From: Alligator mississippiensis
Lineage: Eukaryota; Chordata; Crocodylia; Alligatoridae
Reading direction: 5' to 3'
Assembly: GCF_030867095.1 (NCBI RefSeq)
Contig: NC_081833.1
Location: forward strand, 76,389,395 to 76,453,394
DNA: 64,000 nucleotides
A model generated the notes under the pieces. That model was not told the DNA's origin and searched no databases. It worked only from the letters and a program-made list of their open reading frames with translations. Position 1 is the stretch's first letter, and every line of letters starts with the position of its first letter. A program made the position numbers and the translations under genes. This document shows positions 27,201-35,727 of this stretch, piece by piece.

Positions 27201-28503
27201 ATCTGTCATGGATGGGAGAGTTTATGGTATGCTAACAAAATGGCACTGGGAAGAAAGCCACCATCTTCCCAGTAATCTGTCACTAAGGCACTGGCATGTT
27301 TATCTATAACTTTAACAGCTACAATGCAGGATAATATTTTATCTCTCTTTTTTTGTACCTGCAGCAGTGAACGTTACTGGTTGTAACCTGGATAAGGTAA
27401 ATATTCTTCCTAGTGCCTTGATAACTCCACTCATGCCAATCAGTATGATTAAGAGTGAAGAAGTATCTCCAATGGAAGTAACAGCAGAAAAAAGATCTCC
27501 TACAGTCTTCAGTGTAAGTAACACTTGTCCCAGGATGCTGACTACTGCAACTTGCACAACTGTTTTCCTGATCTTGTCCTCACATTGCCTTGGTTCCAAA
27601 TGCATTTGTGATGTAGACATGTTGACAGGCATGGAGACACAATTGCAGACGTTCAGGCCTTTCAGCTGAGTTTGCCTGAATGTAGCTGGAGAATGGAGGT
27701 TTTTGAGCAGAACTCAAGTAATCATATCATTCACTATATGGCTTTTTTTTCCCTTTCAGACTACAAAGGTGGTTGGACCAACTCAGCAAAGTTTAGAAAA
27801 GAATATGTCCAGCATATCAACTTCTGCTTCCCATTTACCTTCTGATAATGAAAACCAGCAGCAGATCCAGCCTAAGGTGTATCCAGAGACTCTGACTACT
27901 ATCCAGACACAGGACATTTCACAGCCTGGTAGCTTTCCAGCCGTCTCTGCTTCTGGCCAGCTGCAAAACAGTGATGCACTACTGCAGCAAGCTGCACAGT
28001 TCCAGACTAGAGAGTCCCAGTCCAGAGAGGTGTTGCAATCAGATGGCACCGTAGTCACTTTGTCACAGTTGACTGAGGCATCACAGCAACAGCAGTCAAA
28101 TCTAGCAGAACCAGCACAGGCATTACAGCAACAGATTTCATCAAGTATTTTTTCATCAGCAAGCAGTGTGAATCAGTTACAGAACACTATACAGCAACTG
28201 CAGGCTGGAAATTTTCCAACCAGTACTGCCAGTGGCAACAGTGGAAATGTTGACTTGGTCCAGCAAGTCTTGGAAGCTCAACAGCAGTTGTCTTCTGTTT
28301 TGTTTTCTGGGTCAGACAGTAGTGAGGATGTTCAGGAGCAGCTCAATGCAGACATTTTTCAGCAAGTCAGTCAGATACAAAGCAGTGTAAATCCTGGGAT
28401 ATTTTCGTCCTCAGAAACAGCAGTCCATTCCAGGCCGGAGAATCTTTTGTCCGGAAGAGCTGAAAATGTCCATTCTCAGCCTGAGAGTTCATTGTCCAAT
28501 CAG

Positions 28504-28535
<32 letters not shown>

Positions 28536-31500
28536 AGCAATGGAAACTTCTGCAGCAATGGTAATGGGAATGCAGCAGAATATCTGCCAAGCTGCAACAC
28601 AGATGCAGTCTGACTTGTTCTCCTCCACTGCGTCAGGAAATGGGAACCTCCAGCAGTCCCCAGTTTTCCAACAAGCTTCCCACATGATGAGTGGGCTGTC
28701 AACAAGCGAGGACATGCAGATGCAATGTGAGTTATTCTCTTCATCTCCTGGTGTTTCTGGGACTGAAACTACCGCAACTGCGCAACAGCAAGTCTCAACC
28801 AATGGCCCTGCCATGTTTCAGACATCGAGTTCTGCAGATGGTGAAGAAGCTTCAGGACAGAATAAACAGATGCAAAGCAATGTGTTTCAGACCATGGTTC
28901 AGATGCAACACAGCGGGGAAAATCAGTCTCAAGTCAACCTCTTTTCATCTACAAAAAACATGATGGCCGTTCAGGCAAGTGGAACTCAGCAGCAGGGAGG
29001 TGGGCTGTACCAGCAAGGTGGGGAAATGATGTCTATTCAGTCCGGAAGTTTCATGCAGCAGTCTCCACATTCACAGGCTCAGCTCTTTCACTCTCAGAAT
29101 CCTATTGGTGACGCCCAAAATATATCGCAGGAAACGCAAGGGTCTATTTTTCACAGTCCAAATTCCATTGTCCACAATCAGACCGCTTCCTCTTCCTCGG
29201 ACCAATTACAGTCTCCACTGTTCCACTCCCAGAACACAATGGGCGTGCTGCAGAGCTCTTCAGTTTCTCAAGACCAACAGTCAGCCGGCATGTTCCTTTC
29301 TCAGAGTTCAATGAATAACCCTGCAGCTCAGGAAGAACAGATGTCATTCTTTACTGCCCAGAATTCCATTTCACCACTTCAGACGGCTCCAAACACTGAG
29401 CAGCAGGCTTCTTTCCAACAACAGACGCAGATATCCCACATCCAGAGCCCAATGCTTCCCCAAGAACAGTCTCAGGCTCAAACCACCCAGCAGGGTTTGT
29501 TTCAGTCTCAAGTATCTTTAGGCTCCCTCCAATCCAATACAATGCCCCAGAACCAACAAGGGGCCATCTTCCAGCCTCAGCATTCAATAGTCGCAATTCA
29601 GAGTAGCTCTTCATCCCAAGAACAGCAGCAACAGCAGCAGAATATGATGTTCACTAATCAAAATGCCATGAATACAATTGCTTCTCAAAAACAGAATATG
29701 ATTTTCAACCCAAATCAAAACCCAATTGCTAATCAGGAGCAGCAAGGCCAGTCAATTTTCCACCCACAAGCCAACATGGCGCCAATGAGTCAGGATCAGC
29801 AGCCCATGCAGTTCCAGAATCAAACCACAGTGACTCCACTTCAGAATCCCGGATCCACCCAGGCCGAATCCCAGCAGCCAACTCTGTTCCATAACTCTCC
29901 TCAGATTCAGCTGGTTCAAGGATCACCAAGTTCTCAAGAGCAGCAAGTGACCCTCTTCATCTCCTCAGCCTCCATGTCTGCCTTGCAGAATAGCATGAGC
30001 CAGCAAGAGCTGCAGCAATCTCCTATCTACTCTTCGCAGAACAGTATGACGGGGATTCAAGGGACGGCTTCACCACCACAGCAGCAGGCTTCTTTGTTTC
30101 GCAACACAGCAGGGGGGGCTATCAATCAATTGCAGAATTCTCCTGCTTCATCTCAGCAGACTTCAGGAATATTCCTCTTTGGCATTCAGAACAGTAAGTG
30201 TTAAATCCTTGATTCTAACTATGATTTAAGAAAAGCTGCTACGTTGGGGTCTGCTAGACTAATTGGATTTGCACAGCCCTGTGAAGTGCAGTTTAAGAGC
30301 CAAGTAGTAATGATTACTTTTTCCATTGAAAATGTTGATCATTCAAAGGCAAACGGTAAATTATACCCATAGATCTGAGAACCGTGGTCACTGAGTATCA
30401 ATACAGTGTGTACGTGTACGAGTCAATATAGTTGCCTTTCTGCTGTCTAGACTCCTTCTGTTCCAAAATAGTGAAGGTTTAACTGTAAAAGTGGGATGGT
30501 TGGAAAGGAAAATAGGAGGTTGTGGGGTGGGGGAGGCAAGTAGACTTTTGAATTTCCAATTTCATATTGTATTTGCATTTGCAAATAAAGGAACTGATCA
30601 AAGGAGATGAATGTTTAATATTTAACCTGAATGAAGCAAATATTAAATATGTAGAGTGGATCAGTTAGAAAACATCCCTTCTCATCACAGCAATGTTATA
30701 TGTGGAAAAGTGGGTCACCTTCTACTTTCTGATTGGTTATATTGCATTTCCCTTCTGGGTTAGTTATGTAAGCATCATGCAGTTGTGTGTGTTGTTAAAA
30801 AGGAGCAAGTTATAGGATAAGGAAGCAGGGCAATGTAGTATTAAATATAAATAGTGGCTCAGTGAGGAATTTGTTTTGCACCTCTGGGACTTGGAACAAG
30901 ATGTTTTCATGAATTCCTTCTCCCTCTTTGAAGAGGAAGAGGTAAATTTATTATATGCCCTCTCAAGAAAATACAGGTTGAGAAAAGATGATGATGATGA
31001 TTTATCTATGCAGGAATAGATTCGTTTCCCAAATAGCTCATTACCTAGAAAGGGCTGAAAGCAAATAACTCCCCAGAAAATTTGTTGACCATTTGGTAAT
31101 GTTATTTCTCTTCAGAAATATATAATAGAAGTGCTTAACTGTTGCAGTGCTTTTCATCTGCATAAGCTTAAGGGACTTTGCTATGGACTTAAACCCCTTC
31201 TTACAACAGATATCAATTATCGAGCTGGCTGTCAATTAACAAGAAATTTTATTAGCTCTGCTGCTTTAATTAGCTTTGTCAGCTGGATGGGCTGCATTAC
31301 TGGAGGTCTGAGAGTATGAGGATTTCTGCTGTTCTAAAATGACAGGTGCATTGGGATTGCTTCCCCAGAGCATCCACATTCAAATCAGAGGGGCATTTCA
31401 TCTCCAAACTTTAAATGTGATCAGTGTACACAGCAGGAAAAATAGCCACATCAAGAACATCTTGTTTTCGCCACGAGCTGCCCAGGAAACTTAAACGTCC

Positions 31501-34500
31501 AGAAGCGTAGGAGGTCTGTCGTGCTTCATAAACAACGTTCTGCTCCCTCATTTAGAAATTGAGGTTATCTTGAGGAAAAAAGATTGGGGGTTCCTTTTGG
31601 AAAATCTTCTTCCTAAGTATTCTTGTGGCATCTCTCACTTAAGGAAAACCTCTTTTGTATTGACATGGGTTACTTTATGTTAGGGGAAACTGAAATTTGT
31701 CTGTTAAAAGCCACTGGCGATGGCCTTGGTGATTGTTTTTTTTTCTCTCCATTTGTGCACATGTTTTTCTTTAAAATGAATGATAATTTGGATTGTGGTT
31801 TGTTTGGGTTTTTTTAACTGGAAAAGTTCTGGAAACAAAGAGCATTTGCATGAGCTGTACTTTTCAAACATAATATTGCTCTCATAATGATACGAATATG
31901 GTTGAAGAGATGCTGTAGTTCGAAAGACCATGTTTAACCCTTAGATGCATTTCTCCATAAAAATTGTGCAAGAGTGAATTTGTACCATGCCCTATTTAAT
32001 TTTTGGCTGAATTTACCTCAACCCCATAAATAACTCTTTTTGGTAGTGTATTTTCTGTTTTGCATTTAGTTTAAGCTATTTGAGTGGCTGGAGGATGGAA
32101 GTATATTACTATTGTGTCCTCTCAAGGCAGTTTGCGCAGAGGGGAAATAACGATGACTTATCTCTACAGGAATGGATTTACCTCCCAAATAATTCACTGT
32201 CTTAGGAGGAGGGAAATCAAGTAACTTCCCACTAAATCTAGAGATCAAGAAGATAGCTCTTGAGACCGAGTTTGAGAGAGTTTATCCCAAAACATTTTTC
32301 AAAAGCTACGGAGAGGAGGGATGGAGTGAAATCCCAGTTCAACTTTAATTAAGGCTGTAAACAGACATTGCCAAATGAAGCAGATCAGCTGTGTCTAGTT
32401 ATGGCCCAGCCTGTTGTCTGTTTTCCTGCAGTGGCAGGGGCCTGATCCTGCAGGACAACACAATGCATGCCTCTGCAAACGTGGGAACCTGGGGCCCTCT
32501 TGTAGAGGCATGCCTGGGGTCTCTGATGTGGGGCATGTCTGCAAACAGGAAAAGCTGGGCTGGTGCTCCCAGGGCTTCAGGTGCCTGCTCCTGTGTGCCC
32601 TGGGAATTCCCTAGGGAATTCATCCCCTGGGGAATTCCTGGGGCATGCAGGATTGGGCCCTTGAAGCCCCAGGAGTGCTTGCCCGGAGAGGCAGGAGAGC
32701 ATGGTCTGTTCCAGACTGCTCGCACTCTCCCACCTTAAAACAAAACAGACATCTGCCTCAAAATAGCAGCACAAATGAATGCTACCTTTTGTCACCACCA
32801 CAAATTTGGGCGTTTGGGTGCAACGGAGGGCATGGACATCTATTTGCTTTGCTTTGTGTTGCCAAAACAATGTTTATGGAGGCAGAAATCCAACATTTGT
32901 TTGCAGTCTAAGATTCCCTATTAGCTGAGTCTGCATTCATAAGAGCTAACTTTCCTTTTTTTGCTAATGTTCTCTGAGTTAGTGTGTGCAGCTTCCTAGC
33001 TGGTAAGTGTGATCTTGTTTAAAGCACTGAATTTTAGGACTCAGTAGCTCTGGGTTCAGTCCCTATCCCTTCTTTAGACTCCATTTGGGACCACAGGTAA
33101 CGCTCGGAATATCTGTAACATGGGGATAATAATCTTGTCTGGCTTCTGCTCCCCTCAGTCTATTTAGGTTGTAAGCTGCTAGAGATAGGATTTTTTTTTC
33201 CATAAGCATATGTACCAAACACACTACAGTGCAACTCCAATCTCATGTGGGCCCCTCAAAACCTCCTGTAATTCTCCTGTTTATAGCAATAAGCACATAT
33301 CTACATTGCTGGATAGCCCCGTCCTGAAATGGATGCAGTTCTGTTTCGGAGCCTGATTTCAATAGAGTTTACTCCAGAATCCATAGGTATAAACAGAGTT
33401 CTTCAAGTATACACACTGTCTTACAGAGTTTGGTCCACTAACATCTGTGTCCAGATTCGGATATCTGTGTGCACAGGTGTTAACTCCTCCCAAATTTCTG
33501 CACGTGTCAACAGAAGCGGGGCACATACAGTGCATGTAGTCAGTAATCCGTTTTGTTTTTCAAACAGTATCCTATCTATTCTTATTTACCAAATTGTTCA
33601 CTTACTCTTTGTCCTTCACAAAAAAATATAAAATGCTGACTGAAATGATTGCAATGCAGCATGATAGTTGAGATTTAAGCACAATTCAGCTCGTTCTATG
33701 TTTGTATTGTACCTCTCATAGATTCATAGACACTAGGGCTGAAAGGGACCTCGGAAGATCATCGAGTCCAGCCCACTGCCCCAGGGGCAGGAAGTCAGCA
33801 GGGATCAAAGGATCCCAGCAAGATAAGCATCCAAATGTCTCTTGAAGGCGATCAAAGTGGGTGCTTGAACCACCTCCAGCGGCAGTCTATTCCAAACCTT
33901 TGGGGTTCGGACAGTAAAGAATTTCTTCCTTATGTCCAGCTTCAAATGGTCATGGAGGAGTTTGTGACTGTTCGACCTTGTCATCCCTTGGGACACTCCA
34001 GGGCAGATTTGCTCTTAGGTTACCCAGTTGTTAAAGCTCTCCATATTTTAGTTGTCAAGTGTAAGTGGTGCACAAATAGCTACATAAACAGAGGAAAAAT
34101 ATGTCCCTTCTTTAGATCTTTCTCAAGACTTCCCCTGTTGGTCTTTCAAGCAGTCTGCACATTATGATTATAACTTAAAGGAAGTTTTTACAAGTTGATA
34201 ATGCAAAAACGTCATGAATAAAATGTGCTAGAAGCCAGGTTTGTGTCTTTACTTTTGTAAGTTTGGTCTGTTCAAAATCCACCACTTTGCCTTTTATTGT
34301 GTGCTCTGATGAATTTATAATACAAGTCTCTTGGGAGAGACTAGTCTTTCAATGTTTTTATAAAATGCTGCCCTCACCTGTCACAAAGAATTGTCTAGCC
34401 TGACATGATACATAAGCAGAAGGCATAATGTCTGCATTCATCTCTATCTCTGCAGATAACATAACCAGGTTCAAAGCAGGATTAGACATTCATGGAAGAC

Positions 34501-35727
34501 AGGTCCATTAATAGCTATTAAACAGAACAGTCAGGGCTGTCTCTTCTGAAACCCTTAAACTAGGGAGGGTCTGACAGAGGATCTGCCCAGTTCATCTGCT
34601 CTCCTACAGTCAGAGACAGGATCCTAGGCAAGATGGACCATTGGTCTGACCCAGTATGGCACTGCTGATGTTCTTATGCCTCATTTAATTAATGTTGTGA
34701 CTTTATGTGGACAAGTTGGTAAAACTTACTGTGCAGTTTGATCGTTAGATGTACTGATGCAGAGAGAAAGCTGATGCACAATGGCAGTTGCAAATTTATG
34801 GAGTACTGGTGATGGAAATGAAAGGGATACAGCCATACCTATTACTGAAACAGCCTGTGGACACAGTGGAACAGTTTTCAAGCACTGGAGATAATGTTCC
34901 TTTCCATATTTTTCTTCCAGCCAGGTGTTCTCCCTGGCCTGCTAGGGTGTTAGTGTTTGATTTTTAAAACCAAAACCATTTCTTCACAAGAACATGCACT
35001 AACACAGTGGGGGCCAACCTTTTTGACAGGCATGCCATGAATTAATTCTGTGCCCTCCCTTGAGTGCCACTCCTATCCCCTTCCCCTGCCTGATCTGCTG
35101 CTCTGCTTTCTGCTCCCAGCCCTGTGCTTCCTCATCTCTGGTGCTCTGCTTTCTGCTTCCTTTCCTGTGCTCCCTGCTCAATTTGCTTTGCTTTCTGCTT
35201 GTTCTCCTATTTGCCACTGTGCTGCCTGTGCCCTCCCCAGTCTGTTACAGGCCATACAGAGAGGGTGCTGGTGCTACTTAGCACCCTTCTGATTGCAGAT
35301 GCTTGCACTAACTGAATTTGTTCACTGGGGAAATGGCACATGTGACTGTCTTGTGAGTAAAAGCATGTCTGTCTTTATATAAGCTCTTAAGTAGATTTTG
35401 ATCTCAATAAAGAGGTTTCTTAACAAACTTCTTAAATATGGATTTTGCAGCTTCAATTTTCTTCTGTTTCCTTTTAACTTCTTAACAGACTGTGGCCAGC
35501 TCTTAACTTCTGGACCAGCTACATTGCCGGATCAGCTGATGGCTATAAGTCAGTCAGGTCAGCCACAGAATGAGGGGCAACCACCCGTGCCAACACTACT
35601 GCCCCAGCAGATATCTGAGAATTCTCCACTACCTTCAGCGATGACAACCAATCAGAATATGGAGAAAATAGATGACTTGCTTGTGTCATTACAAAACCCG
35701 GGGAACAACATGGCTGGCTCATTTTAA
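9063..35727 (+). CDS. NFAT5: NFAT5 (TonEBP), exons for C-terminal 1194 residues
   Basis: NFAT5 is the Rel-family transcription factor for hyperosmotic stress. It binds tonicity enhancers as an encircling dimer in the nucleus. Nine coding exons join as 9063-9253, 13156-13328, 16095-16229, 16435-16487, 19055-19187, 19785-19862, 27365-27513, 27760-30193 and 35489-35727, totalling 3585 nt, in frame with GT/AG at every junction. The product starts [19 protein letters not shown]. It contains the end of the Rel N-domain, the IPT/TIG domain (from [13 protein letters not shown] to VQPFTYTPD), a linker with [12 protein letters not shown], then a long Gln/Ser-rich transactivation domain, ending [12 protein letters not shown]. 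The first exon is phase 0, and the start codon and DNA-recognition loop lie upstream of the window. The match to remembered vertebrate NFAT5 is high throughout. Confidence 0.97.
9957..10095 (+). mobile_element. Interspersed SINE-like element, copy 1
   Basis: It carries the recognisable motifs GAGGAAGAATGCTTCACA, GAAAGCTTGTCT, GTCCAATAAAAGATATCACC and a terminal CTGTCATGGCTACA. I recall this combination as a common amniote interspersed repeat but cannot name the family safely. A second copy lies inverted at 12841-12953. Confidence 0.55.
11348..11460 (-). mobile_element. CR1 3' end fragment
   Basis: GATAGAAAAGTAGGGCTGAAA followed by the 'gggacctcaggagatcat' signature is the plus-strand view of a CR1 3' terminus. 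An hAT element adjoins its other side at 11461. Confidence 0.7.
11461..11669. mobile_element. hAT MITE, diverged
   Basis: The left end CAGGGTAGTCAAAC and the reverse-complemented right end CACTGGTGTCAAAG form an imperfect terminal inverted repeat. The interior contains the motif 'gggccagacatttggcagca' typical of the same family as the fragment at 8087. The flanking octamers no longer match convincingly, so the insertion is old. Confidence 0.6.
12275..12360 (-). mobile_element. CR1 3' end fragment
   Basis: ATAGATCATAGCAAAGTAGG, then 'actggaagggatctcatgag' and 'ctagtccaacccccat', is the plus-strand view of a diverged CR1 3' end. Confidence 0.65.
12841..12953 (-). mobile_element. SINE-like element, copy 2, with 15-bp TSD
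   Basis: The core TTGTAGCCGTGTTGGTCTAA, then 'agacaaggttctttgggtga' and 'atctgttatcttttatt', is the reverse complement of the element at 9957-10095. It is followed by a T/A tract of TTTATTT units (about 12908-12949). The 15-mer CCTTAGAGATGCAGT occurs intact on both sides, at 12826-12840 and 12954-12968, which is a perfect target-site duplication of the length made by target-primed reverse transcription. Confidence 0.8.
13156..13328 (+). CDS. NFAT5: NFAT5 exon: end of Rel N-domain, [11 protein letters not shown]...SSPILC
   Basis: This 173-nt exon has acceptor gctag and donor GTAAGC. It encodes [17 protein letters not shown], then [15 protein letters not shown] and SSPILC. It completes the Rel N-domain, and the KKKSTRAR stretch is strongly basic. 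Confidence 0.96.
13329..16094 (+). other. NFAT5: NFAT5 intron
   Basis: Apart from an hAT-like end near 14350-14449 (GC-richer segment finishing CAGTTGGGCAGCCCTG), I see no recognisable element or coding sequence. The donor is GTAAGC and the acceptor atgtag. Confidence 0.7.
14350..14449 (-). mobile_element. hAT transposon end (fragment)
   Basis: Reverse complement of the right edge reads CAGGGCTGCCCAACTGGTGG followed by 'cccacagactgcacatggc'. This matches the terminal sequence type of the 2518 element and of many vertebrate hATs. The left boundary is uncertain and no target duplication was found. Confidence 0.5.
16095..16229 (+). CDS. NFAT5: NFAT5 exon: start of IPT/TIG domain
   Basis: This 135-nt exon has acceptor atgtag and donor GTCAGT. 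It encodes [19 protein letters not shown], then [20 protein letters not shown] and QENIS. This is the beginning of the immunoglobulin-like dimerisation domain. Confidence 0.96.
16435..16487 (+). CDS. NFAT5: NFAT5 exon: [24 protein letters not shown]
   Basis: This short 53-nt exon has acceptor actcag and donor GTATTT. It encodes [17 protein letters not shown] after the split Asp codon G|AT. It is too short to show up as an open frame on its own and was found by continuity of the domain and phase. Confidence 0.94.
16488..19054 (+). other. NFAT5: NFAT5 intron without recognised features
   Basis: The donor is GTATTT and the acceptor attcag. The sequence is AT-rich and I recognise no transposon, RNA gene or exon in it. 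Confidence 0.6.
19055..19187 (+). CDS. NFAT5: NFAT5 exon: IPT/TIG C-terminal half
   Basis: This 133-nt exon has acceptor attcag and donor GTACGT. It encodes [16 protein letters not shown], then [19 protein letters not shown] and TYTPDT. A donor four bases further on (GTAAAT) would break the frame with the next exon, so the GTACGT site is the one used. Confidence 0.95.
19474..19730. mobile_element. Short palindromic MITE-like element
   Basis: The left edge reads GCGCATCTACCCGTGCATTA and the reverse complement of the right edge reads GCATGCGTCTACACATGCAT, so the ends are imperfect inverted repeats of about 20 bp. The interior is filled with TGCAT/ATGCA and TTAATGCAC motifs in both orientations, so it could fold extensively. 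It lies in the 597-bp NFAT5 intron between the last IPT exon and the linker exon. The superfamily is not determined and the target duplication is not clear. Confidence 0.6.
19785..19862 (+). CDS. NFAT5: NFAT5 exon: linker, [26 protein letters not shown]
   Basis: This 78-nt exon has acceptor caacag and donor GTACTA. It encodes [20 protein letters not shown] followed by EEAIK. The VKEE tetrapeptide fits a psi-K-x-E sumoylation pattern, which is an inference from the motif only. Confidence 0.94.
24686..25040. other. GC-rich block opening with a G15 tract
   Basis: Fifteen consecutive G at 24686-24700 precede about 340 bp of GC-rich, C-tract-rich sequence inside an AT-rich intron. Both edges return abruptly to AT-rich sequence. 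This suggests an inserted element, but I found no terminal repeats, target duplication or coding motif. The open frame at 24834-25019 has no recognisable domain. Confidence 0.4.
26936..27027 (-). mobile_element. CR1 3' end fragment
   Basis: TCATAGATTCATAGATGTTA, then 'ggaagggacctcatgagatc' and 'gtccagccccctgc', is a well-preserved CR1 3' terminus. It lies about 340 bp upstream of the NFAT5 exon at 27365. Confidence 0.85.
27365..27513 (+). CDS. NFAT5: NFAT5 exon: linker, [12 protein letters not shown]...KRSPTVFS
   Basis: This 149-nt exon has acceptor ctgcag and donor GTAAGT. A tandem CAGCAG at the acceptor (27362-27367) could allow a NAGNAG shift of three bases. It encodes [17 protein letters not shown] through [22 protein letters not shown] is a further candidate sumoylation motif. 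Confidence 0.93.
27514..27759 (+). other. NFAT5: Short NFAT5 intron (246 bp)
   Basis: The donor is GTAAGT and the acceptor ccctttcag. It contains no repeat that I recognise. The open frame of the next exon runs back into it to 27703, but that extension has no counterpart in NFAT5. Confidence 0.85.
27760..30193 (+). CDS. NFAT5: NFAT5 large exon: Gln/Ser-rich transactivation domain
   Basis: This 2434-nt exon encodes 811 residues from [14 protein letters not shown] to LFGIQN, with donor GTAAGTG. Composition is dominated by Gln, Ser, Asn, Met and Phe. It includes [19 protein letters not shown], a run of 12 Gln (28501-28536) and, from about 29083, a degenerate repeat of about 23 residues. The region is expected to be intrinsically disordered and to carry the hypertonicity-responsive activation function known for this factor. 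Reading through the donor would end the protein four residues later with SKC and a stop. Confidence 0.97.
28501..28536 (+). repeat. NFAT5: CAG/CAA repeat encoding Gln12
   Basis: Twelve consecutive Gln codons, with CAA interruptions at codons 5, 6 and 12, encode the polyglutamine tract after LSN and before AMET. The tract sits at the position of a Gln run in mammalian NFAT5. Mammalian NFAT5 has a second, longer Gln run where this sequence has only about seven (29622-29640). Confidence 0.85.
29083..30193 (+). repeat. NFAT5: Degenerate ~23-residue protein repeats in NFAT5 activation domain
   Basis: Read as protein, this segment breaks into about 17 units of roughly 18-28 residues. Each starts with a hydrophobic-Phe pair and an N/Q core, then a hydrophobic residue plus Q, and ends in a Gln-rich spacer. 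Examples of unit starts are [104 protein letters not shown] and LFRNTAGG. Related units can be seen earlier ([16 protein letters not shown]). Confidence 0.75.
30953..31085 (+). repeat. Diverged direct repeat, copy 1
   Basis: It shares an ordered series of motifs with 32112-32240: 'gccctctcaag', a purine stretch, TTTATCTATGCAGGAATAGA, 'cccaaatagctcat' and 'aactccccag'. The spacing is collinear. The repeat unit is not one I can name. Confidence 0.55.
32112..32240 (+). repeat. Diverged direct repeat, copy 2
   Basis: It is collinear with 30953-31085: 'gtgtcctctcaag', CTTATCTCTACAGGAATGGA, 'cccaaataattcac' and 'gtaacttcccacta'. By eye the two copies are clearly related but substantially diverged, so the duplication or the pair of insertions is old. 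Confidence 0.55.
32395..32700. other. GC-rich block with local palindromes
   Basis: This GC-rich segment in an AT-rich intron contains nested inverted motifs, GGGAATTCCCTAGGGAATTC and CCCTGGGGAATTCC (about 32601-32640), and repeated GCATGCCT-like words. I found no transposase or clear terminal repeats, so its origin is unknown. Confidence 0.4.
33025..33195 (+). mobile_element. MIR-like CORE-SINE relic
   Basis: The order of motifs follows a MIR-type SINE: ACTCAGTAGCTCTGGGTTCA, then GTAACATGGGGATAATAAT and a downstream 'aggttgtaagctgctagaga' tail. The match is by eye and diverged. The ends are approximate. Confidence 0.5.
33715..34006 (-). mobile_element. CR1 LINE 3' fragment, minus strand
   Basis: The plus strand starts TCATAGATTCATAGACACTA and continues with 'gaaagggacctcggaagatc'. 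The minus strand encodes the CR1 C-terminus: [36 protein letters not shown] and [13 protein letters not shown]. It is a recent-looking copy with an open 63-codon frame. Confidence 0.88.
34440..34685 (+). mobile_element. CR1 LINE 3' end, plus strand, other subfamily
   Basis: Motifs of a CR1 3' region are present in order: 'caggattagacattcatgga', GGACCATTGGTCTGACCCAG and 'tggcactgctgatgttctta'. The orientation is opposite to the copy at 33715. The boundaries are approximate. Confidence 0.65.
35004..35303. mobile_element. hAT-like insertion with 9-bp flanking repeat
   Basis: An hAT-type start, ACAGTGGGGGCCAACCTTTT, begins a pyrimidine-rich 300-bp block. TGCACTAAC occurs just outside both edges (34995-35003 and 35304-35312), as expected of a target duplication. 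The right terminal repeat is not recognisable, so the classification is tentative. The element lies 185 bp upstream of the last coding NFAT5 exon. Confidence 0.5.
35489..35727 (+). CDS. NFAT5: NFAT5 last coding exon: [16 protein letters not shown]...NNMAGSF stop
   Basis: The acceptor is cttaacag. The split Asn codon A|AC joins the previous exon, giving [19 protein letters not shown], then a run with ENSPLPSA and [19 protein letters not shown] and a TAA stop at 35725-35727. The exon continues 8 nt to a donor at GTAAGA (exon end 35735). A junction so close to the stop should not trigger nonsense-mediated decay. Confidence 0.95.

Larger units (their letters stand above)
19863..27364 (+). other. 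NFAT5: Large NFAT5 intron
   Basis: The donor is GTACTA and the acceptor ctgcag. It contains a G15 tract and GC-rich block (24686-25040) and a CR1 3' end (26936-27027). I recognise nothing in 19863-24685 or 25041-26935 beyond AT-rich sequence, short homopolymers (for example A14 near 25857) and a small (TTA)n near 21845. Confidence 0.6.
30194..35488 (+). other. NFAT5: NFAT5 intron between activation-domain exon and last coding exon
   Basis: It contains a diverged direct repeat pair (about 30953-31085 and 32112-32240), a GC-rich block (about 32395-32700), a MIR-like SINE (about 33025-33195), two CR1 3' ends in opposite orientations and an hAT-like insertion (35004-35303). I recognised no exon. 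Confidence 0.7.

Noticed and set aside
28367-28814. Minus-strand frames opposite the polyglutamine exon (poly-Cys and Ala/Val-rich)
   Set aside because: They are the reverse-complement reading of CAG repeats. They are lost outside the repeat and have no homology.
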